A DNA stretch of 64,000 nt from CAWFNW01 sp963817405 (GTDB lineage: Bacteria > Actinomycetota > Coriobacteriia > Anaerosomatales > Anaerosomataceae), in the NCBI GenBank assembly GCA_963817405.1, contig CAWFNW010000002.1:248001-312000 (forward strand). The letters are read 5' to 3'. Within the stretch, counting starts at the first letter, position 1, and the number at the start of each line of letters is the position of its first letter. The notes under the pieces are model-generated. The model was not told where the DNA came from. It saw only the letters and a program-made list of their open reading frames with translations, and did no database searches. Positions 24,687 through 33,791 of this stretch are shown here, piece by piece. The position numbers and the translations under genes were made by a program.

Positions 24687-24691
24687 CGGCG

Positions 24692-25066
24692 CTACCGCCT
24701 CTCCCGGTACTCCACGTTGGCGAAGTCCTTGAAGTGGGCGTCCTGCGTCCACAGCGTCGTGTCTGGTGCTTGCGCTGTGGCGAGAATGACCGAGTCGGCC
24801 ATCGGCAACCCGAGTTCCGAGGAGAGCGACGCCGCGTCGAGCGCAAGACCAGCCGAGAGCTCCACGACATGTCCCTGGAGCAGAAGCCCCGCCGCCTCGA
24901 ACGCGGCGGCCTCACCCAGCAGCTGCCTCGTGCGCTTGAACACCTCGAACAGCACGATAGTGGGTACCACCAGCGAATCGGGATCTTCGATCGCGGCCGC
25001 GAACTCAGCGGCGTTGGGACCGTCCTCCAGGTACTCAAGCCACGCCGAGGAATCGATGACGTTCAC
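24692..25066 (-). CDS. PIN-domain ribonuclease toxin (VapC-like), second pair
   Basis: 124 residues. PIN features: D5 in NVIDSSAWLEYLE, E13, the MADSVILATAQ aspartate and TQDAHFKDF at the end. The start overlaps the antitoxin's stop by 4 bp, giving a coupled pair. It is predicted to be a Mg2+-dependent RNase. It is unrelated in detail to the toxin at 19128, so the window carries two independent pairs. Confidence 0.9.
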   Translation of the reverse strand: MNVIDSSAWLEYLEDGPNAAEFAAAIEDPDSLVVPTIVLFEVFKRTRQLLGEAAAFEAAGLLLQGHVVELSAGLALDAASLSSELGLPMADSVILATAQAPDTTLWTQDAHFKDFANVEYRERR

Positions 25067-25272
25067 ACGCGGTCCTCGTCGTCACGCTCGATGCTCGCAT
25101 CAAGCCCGCGGAGCATCCCGCGCAGCTCGCGCGCAGGCCGGACCGGAATGAACTCGATGCGGTCATGCAGCGCGAGCACGTGCACCTGCTGGCCGGGCAC
25201 AAGGCGCATCTGCTCTCGAACCGCCTTGGGAATCACGATCTGGAACTTGGGAGAGATGGTGACGGTCTCCAT
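25063..25272 (-). CDS. AbrB/MazE-type antitoxin, second pair
   Basis: 69 residues from the ATG at 25272, which follows GAGGAGG. The sequence METVTISPKFQIVIPKAVREQ followed by LVPGQQVHVLA is a classical SpoVT/AbrB swapped-hairpin DNA-binding domain. The C-terminal tail (RPARELRGMLRGLD) is the usual toxin-binding extension. It represses its own promoter in typical systems. A palindromic repeat element lies 70-110 bp upstream. Confidence 0.9.
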   Translation of the reverse strand: METVTISPKFQIVIPKAVREQMRLVPGQQVHVLALHDRIEFIPVRPARELRGMLRGLDASIERDDEDRV

Positions 25273-25340
25273 AGCAACCTCCTCGGTCACGCCCGAGTAT
25301 ATCGATGGAGAAACCGTCCTACAAGCAAGGCATCGATACC

Positions 25341-25400
25341 GGAGTGACCTCTAGGAAGTTATCAAATATGGTAACTTTTCAGACGGTCCTCAGACCCCAC
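25341..25400. repeat. Dispersed palindromic element, copy B
   Basis: GGAGTGACCTCTAG leads into an imperfect palindrome GAAGTTATCA-AATA-TGGTAACTTTTC (25355-25380), then CAGACGGTCCTCAG. It lies in the gap between the antitoxin start and the end of the Fe-S protein. Two mismatches in the right arm make it less perfect than copy A. Confidence 0.6.
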
Positions 25401-25448
25401 CCCGTCTCGCCGGCGGCGGCCCGCCAGCCGCGCCCCCAGCCGCGCCGC

Positions 25449-26288
25449 CTACCACACCCCCGCGACAGCAGGCACCGCGCGCCGCTCGGCAAGCGAAATG
25501 GCGGCGGACCGGCACGACGCCCGACACGTGCCGCAGCCCCAGCAGTCCTCGGACCGCACGAAGGCGCGGCGCGTGCGCGCATCCACGCTGATCGCCTCGA
25601 AGGGGCAGTGTTTCACGCACGCGCGGCAACCGGTGCACGTCTCGGGCTCAACCGACGCCACGTACTCGCCCCGCCACATCATCTTGACGCCGAGGTCCAG
25701 TGTCATGCGCATGGCCATGCACCCTGAGGCGCGGTTGCAGTTGCAGATCGCCGCGATGAAGGGCGTCTTGAACGTCCACACCGAGTGCATGAGGCCCTCG
25801 TCCTCGGCTCGCCGCAACACGCCCAGCGCCTCCTCCTTGGTAAGTCTCTGGAGCCTCGCGGTGTCGGGCCCGGCGGTGAAGTCGCGGAACGCGTCGTCGA
25901 GAACGTCGTCGATCGGGCGCGTGGTGATCGCGAGGCAGTAGCCCTCGTCCGACGTCTTTGCGAAGTTCCGGCAGACGCAGGGAAGTTGGACGACGCTCGT
26001 CGCGATGTCGAGGACCTTCTCGCAGTCCTCGAGCGGCAGCGGTTGTCCGAAGTGGTCGCGCTTCATGTGGTTGCTCACGCGCGCGCGCACGTACTCGGCG
26101 AACGAGCGCGGCGTCCGGCCCACGAGTTCAAGCGCCGTCACGGTGCGGCCAGCGCTCTTGTCGAAGTCCCGGACGAAGTCGACGATGTACCCGCGCCGCT
26201 CAAGATCTGTTGAGAGGTCCGCAGCGTACGAGGACGCCTCAAGGTACCAGTAGCGTCCGTCACCGTGCTGCGTGCAGAACTCGCACAT
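25449..26288 (-). CDS. Cytoplasmic 4Fe-4S protein with extra cysteine motifs
   Basis: 279 residues from the ATG at 26288 (MCEFCTQHG). The C-terminal part has two ferredoxin clusters (CTGCRACVKHCPFEAIS and CWGCGTCRASC). The N-terminal and middle parts carry further cysteines: CEFC at the start, LPCVCRNF, YCLAI and CNCNRASGC, which could bind another metal centre. There is no signal peptide or membrane helix. It is encoded 68 bp downstream of the antiporter operon on the same strand. A redox or sensor role is likely; the family name is not known to me. Confidence 0.8.
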   Translation of the reverse strand: MCEFCTQHGDGRYWYLEASSYAADLSTDLERRGYIVDFVRDFDKSAGRTVTALELVGRTPRSFAEYVRARVSNHMKRDHFGQPLPLEDCEKVLDIATSVVQLPCVCRNFAKTSDEGYCLAITTRPIDDVLDDAFRDFTAGPDTARLQRLTKEEALGVLRRAEDEGLMHSVWTFKTPFIAAICNCNRASGCMAMRMTLDLGVKMMWRGEYVASVEPETCTGCRACVKHCPFEAISVDARTRRAFVRSEDCWGCGTCRASCRSAAISLAERRAVPAVAGVW

Positions 26289-26355
26289 GGGCTGCTCCCG
26301 TGGGTCGGCGGCGGCTTTCAAGAGCGTACCACTCCGCCGCTCGGCGGCGGTCGCT

Positions 26356-28941
26356 TCACAGGATGAGCACTGCCACGAAGACGAGCAGCACGCAGACGAG
26401 AACGGCGATGCTGAGGCCGATGTCCCGAGCGTAGCGCTGGATACCGAGGCGCGTTCGCACGATGGTCTTCTCGTCGAGGCGTTCCTCCGCAATCCAGCCC
26501 GCGCGCTCGCGCGTGAGCGCGTCGACCACCGTTCGCGCCATCTCCACGGTCCACGTGGCCGCTCGCTCGAGGCGAGAAAGCCCGTCGGCCGTCGCTGTCT
26601 CGAACATGTGCTCTATGGGTCCCTCCGGAGCGCCGCCGGCCTCCAGCGTCAGGTCCAGCCGCTCGCTCCCGAGGATTGCGTTCAGCGTGACGGCGAGGTC
26701 GCGCAGCACGTTCTCTCCTGCCATCCTCCGCGGCGCGAGTGCGACCGCCCGCTCGGCGATCGGCGTCCGCGCCTCCCTAAGCTTGGGAGCGACGGCCTCG
26801 AACGGCTCGGCCGCTGCGCTCAGGCCGCCTTTCCGGGCGAGGTCCGAGATGACGCCCATGCGCTCGGAGAAGACGCGCTGCGCCATGTATCCAGCGATGT
26901 CGCGCACGGCATGCAGATGCTCGCGCTTCGCTGAGGCATCGGCCCGCTGTTCCGGAGACAGCGTCTCAAGCGCATGCCGGACGGCGGCGCGCACGGTGTG
27001 CTGTCGCTCGCGCTCAAGCACGAGGTAGGCGTGCTGGATGAAGTGCTCGTCGCGCGGTCCTGGCGCTCCGGTGAGCGCGGTCACGCCCATCAGCCGCCAC
27101 TGGCGACCGAGCCGTGCTGAGGCCTCGCGATACCACGCTCGCGTCATCCGGATTCCGCGCGACGTGGCTCCGCGGAGCGCCTCGTACCCGTCGTTGATAG
27201 CGTCGCAGGCATCGACGAGGCCATGAGCTGCCCGGCCATACCAGTAGTCGATGCTGAGGACGCGAGGCCCCTTCAGGTGGAAGAGCCCGGTCTTCATTCC
27301 ACCGACGAAGACGACTGCGCCGATCGCGAACGCAATGACCGCGTTCGTGAGGTCGGGAGGCGACAGGAAGGACACCTCGAGGTAGTGGTCGAGGATCCCG
27401 CTCTCAAGTCCCCACGTGTGCAGACCCGGCTGGAAGACGCCTTTCAGCAGCAGCTGGGGGAACCAACCGAGTGCGACGATCGCCGCGCCAAGCCCTGCCA
27501 TAGCGACGAGCATCCGGGGCGGCGCGTCCTTGACCTCGGCGTCGTACTCGACCTTGGGCTTTCCCAGAAACACGAGGCCGATGAGCTTGATGAACGAGGC
27601 TGCGGTCCCTCCGCAGGTCACGATGTAGATCTTCTCGGCGATTCCCAGCGACGCCAGACCGTGGAGTCCCTGTGCCTCGACGAGTGCGTGGTGGATGAGG
27701 CACTTGCTCACGAAGCCGTTGAAAAGCGGCACGCCGGTGATGCCGGCTGCGGCGATCAGCGTGAACAGGAACGTGAGCGGCATCCGCTTCCACAGGCCGC
27801 CAAGGTGGTACATGTCGAGCGAGTGCGTGCGGAAGTACACCGCGCCCACACCCAGGAAGAGGCACGCCTTGAACAGCGCGTGGTTCACCACGTGGTAGAG
27901 GCCGCCGGCAACGCCCATGGCGCCTTCGGCGCCCAGATACCCCGCCGCCCCGATGCCCGCGAGGATGAAGCCCATCTGGCTCACGCTGTGGTACGCGAGC
28001 ATCCGCTTCGCGTTGCTCTGCATGAGCGCCAGGCACACGCCGATGAACATGGTGGCGACGCCGATCCACAGCACGACGAGGCCGAGCTGGCTGGAAAAGT
28101 GCCACAGCGACTCCTCGACGTCCTCGGCCACCTCCGGACGGAAGAGCGCGGTCACCACGCGGAAGATGCCGTACGCCCCGGCCTTGATCATCACGCCGGA
28201 CAGGAGGGCACTGGCGGGGGACGGCGCGACCGGGTGTGCGTCGGGGAGCCAGACGTGGACGGGAACCATGCCCGCCTTCACTCCGAAGCCGAGGACGAGC
28301 AGGATGGCGGTGGTCCATCGCAACAGCTCGGTGCCGTGGCCTGCGGGGAGCGGTCCGATCGCGCCGGAGCCTCCAAGTGCGAACGTGAGGAAGATGCCGC
28401 CGACGAGCAGGAAGCCGCCGACAACCGTCATCCAGAAGTACTTGAGCGAGGCGCGCTTCGCCTCGTCGGTCTCCGTGTGTACCACGAAGAAGTAGGCCAC
28501 CAGTCCGAGCGCCTCGAAGAAGAGGTAGAGCGTCACGAGGTCGCCTGCGAGGACCACGCCCAGCATTGCCGAGAGCACGACGAGGTTCACCGTGTGGTAG
28601 CGGTCCCGCTTCTTCTCGTGCGTCAGGTAGTCGAGCGAGTAGAAGGTCGAGGCGAGCCAGACGCACGCCGTGAAGATCGCGAAGAGCATTGAGAACGAGT
28701 CAACGGCGAAGGTGATACGGCCGAAGAGCAGGGGGATCTCAGCGTACAGACGCTGGTGCTCGGCGATGAGCGGGATGAGCGCCACGGCCCCGAGTGCCGT
28801 TGCCGCGGTGACAACGACCACGAAGGCGTTTCGCACCGGCTCGCGCCACCGGCCGAGCGGGTAGACGAATGCCGCAGCCGCAAGCGGCCCGAGCACCAGC
28901 AGCACGGGCAGCAGACTCCACTCGGCGCGGACGGCTTCCAC
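26356..28941 (-). CDS. NuoL/MrpA-type antiporter-like subunit with long C-terminal extension
   Basis: 861 residues, against about 610 for NuoL. Residues about 1-560 are the proton/cation-translocating fold, with the key glutamate in YLFFEALGLVAYFF and the lysine in GFGVKAGMVPVHVWLPDAHPVAPSP. Residues about 570-835 are a soluble, charged helical extension, followed by a final membrane helix (SIAVLVCVLLVFVAVLIL). It is the last gene of the Mrp-type operon, 11 bp after the previous subunit. It probably translocates H+ or Na+ in the membrane complex. Confidence 0.9.
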   Translation of the reverse strand: MEAVRAEWSLLPVLLVLGPLAAAAFVYPLGRWREPVRNAFVVVVTAATALGAVALIPLIAEHQRLYAEIPLLFGRITFAVDSFSMLFAIFTACVWLASTFYSLDYLTHEKKRDRYHTVNLVVLSAMLGVVLAGDLVTLYLFFEALGLVAYFFVVHTETDEAKRASLKYFWMTVVGGFLLVGGIFLTFALGGSGAIGPLPAGHGTELLRWTTAILLVLGFGVKAGMVPVHVWLPDAHPVAPSPASALLSGVMIKAGAYGIFRVVTALFRPEVAEDVEESLWHFSSQLGLVVLWIGVATMFIGVCLALMQSNAKRMLAYHSVSQMGFILAGIGAAGYLGAEGAMGVAGGLYHVVNHALFKACLFLGVGAVYFRTHSLDMYHLGGLWKRMPLTFLFTLIAAAGITGVPLFNGFVSKCLIHHALVEAQGLHGLASLGIAEKIYIVTCGGTAASFIKLIGLVFLGKPKVEYDAEVKDAPPRMLVAMAGLGAAIVALGWFPQLLLKGVFQPGLHTWGLESGILDHYLEVSFLSPPDLTNAVIAFAIGAVVFVGGMKTGLFHLKGPRVLSIDYWYGRAAHGLVDACDAINDGYEALRGATSRGIRMTRAWYREASARLGRQWRLMGVTALTGAPGPRDEHFIQHAYLVLERERQHTVRAAVRHALETLSPEQRADASAKREHLHAVRDIAGYMAQRVFSERMGVISDLARKGGLSAAAEPFEAVAPKLREARTPIAERAVALAPRRMAGENVLRDLAVTLNAILGSERLDLTLEAGGAPEGPIEHMFETATADGLSRLERAATWTVEMARTVVDALTRERAGWIAEERLDEKTIVRTRLGIQRYARDIGLSIAVLVCVLLVFVAVLIL

Positions 28942-28951
28942 CTATCGGCTC

Positions 28952-30460
28952 CTACGGGAAGAACGATTCGGCGGCCATGCGGGCAAGCGAGACCGGCAGG
29001 CCGTGCAGCGAGGCTCCGAGGCCGAGCACCACCGTGATCACCGAGGCCGCGATGATCGGCGCCAGCATGGACGCCGGCGCCTCCGGCCCGCCTTCGGTCG
29101 CTTGCTCGGCAGGGAGCGCTGCAGGCGGCCGGAAGTAGATGCGATACACGATGGGGAGCAGATAGACGGCCGCGAGGAGAGCGCCACCAAGGAGGACCAC
29201 GAGCAAGCCGAGGCTGTCGCTCTCGAGTATGCCGAGACCGAGGTACCACTTGCTGGTGAAGCCGGACAGTGGGGGCGTCCCGATCAAGCCCAGGGCCGCT
29301 ATCGTGAAGCCGGCGGCGGCGACCGGCGCGCGCTTCGCAGCGCCATCGAGCCTGCTCACCGTCGCAGCGCCGAGCCGCTTGATGAAGAGTCCGGCACAGA
29401 GGAAGAGAGCGCCCTTCATGAAGGCGTGGTTGGTGATGTGCACGAGCGCACCGACGGTGGCCTCGGGTACGAGGAGGGAGAGCCCCAGCGTGACGTACGC
29501 CATCTGGCTGATGGTGGAGTAGGCTAGCCGTCGCTTCAGGTTGTCCTGGCTTACTGCGAGCACGGCAGCGAAGAGCACCGTGAACGAGGCGATCCACGTG
29601 AGATAGCGCATGACGCCGAGCTCGGCGAGGAGCGTGACGCCGAACACCTGGAAGATGACACGCATGATGCCGAAACATCCGGCCGCCACCATCACGCCGG
29701 AGAGCACTGCGCTAAACGGGGCAGGGGCGGCCGGATGCGCGTCGGGCACCCAACCGTGCAGCGGTACGAGCGCCGCCTTCACGCCGAAGCCGGCCATGAA
29801 GCACCAGAAGATGCCGATGAGCTGCACTCGACCGACCTCGGCGGTGAGGATTCCGCCGATGGTGAGCGTCTGGTCTCCCGCAGCGAAGAACGTGAGCACG
29901 ATGGCGAGAAGGACGAGGCTGCCGCCGATGAGGATGTAGATGATGTACTTTGTGCCGGCAGCGATCGCTTCGGGCGTCTCCTCGTGGACGACGAGCGGGT
30001 AGGTGAGGATCGAGAAGAGCTCGTAGAAGATGAGGAACGTGAGGAGGTTCCCGGCGTACGCGACGCCGAGCGTCCACGCCAGACACAGGACGAAGAAGCT
30101 GTAGTAACGCCCGAGGCGGTGCTCGTCCGCCATGTAGCCCCACGAGTAGACGAGCGCGAGCAGCCAGAGGATGGCCACGGTGGCGCCGAAGAGAGCACCC
30201 GCTGCGTCAACGCGCAGATACATCCAGATCTGCGGCGTGAGCTGCAGGATGTAGGTCTCGAACGACTTCCCCCCGGCCACGCCTGCCGCGAGCACGACCG
30301 CGATGGCCGCAACGGCTGCCACGACGAGCGCGAGTACCGCGTCGCGCAGGCGAGCGGACACCCGTTGAAGCGGCAGAACCGCGACCGCCCCCAGGATCGG
30401 CAGCAGGAACGCGAAGAGCGGGAGGACAGAGCTGCTCGCTTCGGCAGTCACGGCGATCAC
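28952..30460 (-). CDS. MrpD/NuoN-type antiporter-like subunit 3
   Basis: 502 residues from the GTG at 30460, whose ribosome site overlaps the preceding stop. About 14 membrane helices are present with the conserved glutamate (FLIFYELFSILTYPLVVHEE) and lysine (GFGVKAALVPLHGWVPDAHPAAP) of the channel, and RRLAYSTISQMAY in helix 8-9. A typical MrpD/NuoN/HyfB-like ion-translocating subunit. It follows two other paralogues in the same operon, so the complex probably has several ion paths. Confidence 0.9.
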   Translation of the reverse strand: MIAVTAEASSSVLPLFAFLLPILGAVAVLPLQRVSARLRDAVLALVVAAVAAIAVVLAAGVAGGKSFETYILQLTPQIWMYLRVDAAGALFGATVAILWLLALVYSWGYMADEHRLGRYYSFFVLCLAWTLGVAYAGNLLTFLIFYELFSILTYPLVVHEETPEAIAAGTKYIIYILIGGSLVLLAIVLTFFAAGDQTLTIGGILTAEVGRVQLIGIFWCFMAGFGVKAALVPLHGWVPDAHPAAPAPFSAVLSGVMVAAGCFGIMRVIFQVFGVTLLAELGVMRYLTWIASFTVLFAAVLAVSQDNLKRRLAYSTISQMAYVTLGLSLLVPEATVGALVHITNHAFMKGALFLCAGLFIKRLGAATVSRLDGAAKRAPVAAAGFTIAALGLIGTPPLSGFTSKWYLGLGILESDSLGLLVVLLGGALLAAVYLLPIVYRIYFRPPAALPAEQATEGGPEAPASMLAPIIAASVITVVLGLGASLHGLPVSLARMAAESFFP

Positions 30461-30462
30461 CC

Positions 30463-31938
30463 CTACATTCCGAACACGAACTTCACGGCGGCACGGGCAA
30501 GCGAGAATGGCATCCCCGGCACCGACACGGTGGTGCCGAGCATGATCACGTAGGCGGCGCACAGGAGCGTGGGCACGAGGAGCGTCCAATTGGCTTCTCG
30601 CACCTCCACGGGGCCGGCGGGTGCGGACTTGAAGAAGGCGGCGTAGACGATCGGCAACCAGTAGGCGGCGTTCAGGAGCGAGCTTACGAGCATGACAATG
30701 ACGAACCACCACCTGCCGCTCTCGAGCGCGCCCAGCGACAGATACCACTTCGTGACGAAACCGGCGAAGAGCGGCACACCGATGAAGCTCAGCGCCGCCA
30801 CCGTGAACGCCCCCATCGTGTACGGCATGCGATACCCGATGCCGGCAAGTTCGTGGATCTGCGTCTTACCCGTGGTGCGCTGGATTGACCCAGCCACGAA
30901 GAACATCGTGATCTTGGCAAATGCCTGATTGGCGATGTGCGCGATCGCGGCAGTGGCCGCAAGCGGTGTCAAGAGCGAGGCGCCGAGCACGATGTATGAC
31001 AGCTGGCTCACTGTCGAGAAGGCGAGCCGGCGCTTGAAGTTGTCCTGGAAGATCGCGATGAGCGATGCGGCGATGATCGTGAAGGCAGCAAGCGCAGCCA
31101 GGTAGTCTGTGAAGCCGAGCTCGCGAAGCAGCTCCACACCGAAGACGTTGTAGATGACGCGCAGGATACCGAACGCGCCCACCTTCACCACGGCGACAGC
31201 GTGCAGGAGCGCGCTCACGGGGGTGGGCGCCACCATGGCGCTCGGCAGCCAGCCATGGAGCGGCATGATCGCCGCTTTCACGCCGAATCCGCCGATCAGG
31301 CAGGCGAACAGGAGTGCGAGCGTCTTCGTGTCAAGCCCCGGCGGGAGAATGCCGGTCCGGCTGAGTGTCATCGTCCCGGCCAGCTCGTATGTCACGATTG
31401 AGCCGAGCAGCACGAACGCGCCACCGATGAGCGTGTAGGTGAGGTACTTCCGCCCGGCTCTGAGCGCTTCCGGCGTCTCCTCATGAATGACGAGCGGGTA
31501 GGTGCAGATGGTGAGCAGCTCGTAGAAGAGGAACAGTGTCAGCAGGTTCTCAGCGAAGGCGACACCGACGGTTGTTGATACGCAGAGTGCGAAGAAACCG
31601 AAGAACCGTCGCCGCGAGTGCTCGCGTTCCATGTACCCGATGGCGTAGATCGTGGTGAAGAGCCAGAGCGTTGATGACACGACCGAGAAGAACATCCCGA
31701 GCGAGTCAGCGCGGAAGCCAAGCCCGATGCCCTCGGTGAAGTCGACGAGTTTGAAGACGTAGACGGTTCCGCGAAGCGATCCCGGGAGCATGGACATCAC
31801 GATGCCCAGTTTGAGGAGCGCCGCGCTCAGGCTGAACACGCGACGCCAGAACGCGTGACCGCCGACCGCGAAGACAAGGGTCGCACAGAGCAGTGAGACG
31901 GCCGGGGCGAGCACCGGGCGGATGTCGACGACTTCCAT
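30463..31938 (-). CDS. MrpD/NuoN-type antiporter-like subunit 2
   Basis: 491 residues. Channel residues are present: glutamate in FLFYELLTICTYPLVIHEE and lysine in GFGVKAAIMPLHGWLPSAMVAPTP. The usual PDAH is changed to PSAM, a small deviation from its siblings. RRLAFSTVSQLSYIVLG marks helices 8-9. It overlaps its upstream neighbour by one base. It is most like the subunit encoded at 28952, pointing to a duplication within the operon. Confidence 0.9.
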   Translation of the reverse strand: MEVVDIRPVLAPAVSLLCATLVFAVGGHAFWRRVFSLSAALLKLGIVMSMLPGSLRGTVYVFKLVDFTEGIGLGFRADSLGMFFSVVSSTLWLFTTIYAIGYMEREHSRRRFFGFFALCVSTTVGVAFAENLLTLFLFYELLTICTYPLVIHEETPEALRAGRKYLTYTLIGGAFVLLGSIVTYELAGTMTLSRTGILPPGLDTKTLALLFACLIGGFGVKAAIMPLHGWLPSAMVAPTPVSALLHAVAVVKVGAFGILRVIYNVFGVELLRELGFTDYLAALAAFTIIAASLIAIFQDNFKRRLAFSTVSQLSYIVLGASLLTPLAATAAIAHIANQAFAKITMFFVAGSIQRTTGKTQIHELAGIGYRMPYTMGAFTVAALSFIGVPLFAGFVTKWYLSLGALESGRWWFVIVMLVSSLLNAAYWLPIVYAAFFKSAPAGPVEVREANWTLLVPTLLCAAYVIMLGTTVSVPGMPFSLARAAVKFVFGM

Positions 31939-33437
31939 CAGGAGCCCCCAAGTGGCAGGAGGAGCTTTGTCACGGCCGGCTCGATGAAGCTGAGCGGCAG
32001 CCGGCCGAGGACACCCATCACAAGGCAGAGCGCGGCGAGCACCACGATCGGCACGAGCATGGTGAGAGGCGCCTCGCCAACGGTAAGGATCGACGGATCA
32101 CGCGGCGCGCGGAAGTAGAACGCGTTCACCATGCGGATGTAATAGATGAAGATGAACAGCGCGCCGAACACCAGCGCGAACGCGAAGAACGGATGGCCGG
32201 CTTCGACGGCCCCAAGGGCGATGTACCACTTGCAAAGGAAGCCCGCAGTGGGCGGGATGCCGACGATCGAAATCGCGCCGATGGAGATCGCGGCGGTGGT
32301 CACCGGCATCGCGCGGCCCACGCCGGCAAGCTCGGTGAGCGTCCGCTTCCCGGTCTTGAAGATCAACGCTCCGGCGCCGAAGAAGAGAGCCGCCTTGATG
32401 AGCGCGTGATTGAAGACGTGCACGCTGGCGCCGATCACGCCATACGTGGACGCGAGGCCAAGTCCCATGACGATGTAGCCGATGTTCGAGATCGTCGAGT
32501 AGGCGAGCATCATCTTGATGTCGTCTTGGAAGACGGCGAAGAAGGCGCCCATGACGATCGAGATGGCGCCCAGCCACATGAGCACCGTGTTGAGCCCGTT
32601 CATGTCGATGGCGCCCGAGCCGTACGCGATCTGGTAGGTGCGAAGCATGCCGAGGATACCCATCTTCACGACGAGTCCCGACAGGATGGCGCTCACCGGG
32701 CTCGGCGCGATGGCATGGGCATCCGGAAGCCAGATGTGGAGCGGGAAGAGCGCCGCCTTCACCATGAAGCCAAGAGCCAGCGCACCAAACGCAAGGGCGA
32801 GCGGCGCAGCCGGCGCACCCGCGAGTCTCGCAGTGACGTCCGCCATATTCAGGCTGCCGGTGAGCGCATAGAGCACGCCAATTGCGAGCAGGATCATCAG
32901 CGAGGAGACCGCGCCCATGACGAGGTACTTGAAGCCCGCCATCTCGGCTGTCCGCTCGCCGCTCACGGCGACGAGCGCGTAGCTCGACAGCGACAGGATC
33001 TCCATGAACACATAGAGGTTGAACAGGTCGCCCGTCACCGTGAAGCCGATCATGCCGCCGAGATTCAGCAGCAAGAGCGAGTAGTAGTAGGGAATGCGCT
33101 CTTTGGGCAGCCCACGCAGCCATTCGGTGTATCGCACCGAGTAGAGGATGGCGAGCCAGCCTAGCAGGCAGATGACGCTGATGAGTGCGCCGAATTCGTC
33201 GAAGCGCAACTCGATGCCCCAGGGTGCCTGCCATCCGCCGGGTACGTATGAGAACGGCCCCTCGGCGGCAACGCGCACGATGAGCATGGTCGCCGCGAAC
33301 GAGGTCAGCGTCATCACGCCGAGCGCCCACCAAGGGGCGACATGCCGGTTGGCTCGCGAGACGACGGGTGTGATCACCCCGCCGACGAGCGGCAGCAGTA
33401 CCACCAACACCAGCCAATGTGGCCAGGCATAGAGCAC
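31938..33437 (-). CDS. mrpD: MrpD-type antiporter-like subunit 1
   Basis: 499 residues, the closest of the three to classical MrpD/MnhD: LPLVGGVITPVVSRANRHV at the N-terminus, glutamate in LYVFMEILSLSSYALVA, lysine in GFMVKAALFPLHIWLPDAHAIAPSP, and MMLAYSTISNIGYI. It directly follows MrpC, the order found in canonical mrp operons. It functions in the membrane as a Na+/H+ or proton-translocating subunit of the antiporter complex. Confidence 0.92.
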   Translation of the reverse strand: MLYAWPHWLVLVVLLPLVGGVITPVVSRANRHVAPWWALGVMTLTSFAATMLIVRVAAEGPFSYVPGGWQAPWGIELRFDEFGALISVICLLGWLAILYSVRYTEWLRGLPKERIPYYYSLLLLNLGGMIGFTVTGDLFNLYVFMEILSLSSYALVAVSGERTAEMAGFKYLVMGAVSSLMILLAIGVLYALTGSLNMADVTARLAGAPAAPLALAFGALALGFMVKAALFPLHIWLPDAHAIAPSPVSAILSGLVVKMGILGMLRTYQIAYGSGAIDMNGLNTVLMWLGAISIVMGAFFAVFQDDIKMMLAYSTISNIGYIVMGLGLASTYGVIGASVHVFNHALIKAALFFGAGALIFKTGKRTLTELAGVGRAMPVTTAAISIGAISIVGIPPTAGFLCKWYIALGAVEAGHPFFAFALVFGALFIFIYYIRMVNAFYFRAPRDPSILTVGEAPLTMLVPIVVLAALCLVMGVLGRLPLSFIEPAVTKLLLPLGGS

Positions 33438-33791
33438 CTACTCCAGCTCCCTCAGCTCGTCGGCCTCGATCGTGCCGCACTGGTGCCAGATGCGAATGAT
33501 CAGGCTGAGCGCAAGCGCGGTCGTGCTGACCGCGACGACGATGCCGGTCAGGATGAGGGACTGTGGCAGTGGGTTGACGAATGGCGGCGTGGCGCCCGCC
33601 CCCATGATCGGCGCGTCCCCGCCATCCACGACGCCAAGCGCGACGATGAACGCGAACACAGCGGTCTCCATGATGTTGAGTCCCATGAACTTCTTGATGA
33701 GGTTCCCTTTGGCGATGACGGCATACAGGCCGATGCAGAACAGCACCACCGAGGCGACGTAGTCGAGGTTCTGCCAGAGCGCCGAAATCAC
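33438..33791 (-). CDS. mrpC: MrpC (NuoK-like) antiporter subunit
   Basis: 117 residues with three membrane helices. The pattern (LFCIGLYAVIAKGNLIKKFMGLNIMETAVFAFIVALG, then PLPQSLILTGIVVAVSTTALALSLIIRI) is characteristic of MrpC/MnhC, related to NuoK of complex I. The acidic residue in the second helix (ME) is conserved. The gene overlaps mrpB by 4 bp and abuts mrpD, so subunit synthesis is coupled. Confidence 0.95.
   Translation of the reverse strand: MISALWQNLDYVASVVLFCIGLYAVIAKGNLIKKFMGLNIMETAVFAFIVALGVVDGGDAPIMGAGATPPFVNPLPQSLILTGIVVAVSTTALALSLIIRIWHQCGTIEADELRELE

Noticed and set aside
27223..28692. Plus-strand open frame of 489 codons
   Set aside because: Exactly antisense to the NuoL-like subunit; composition (His/Asp/Glu-rich) is the mirror of membrane-helix codons.
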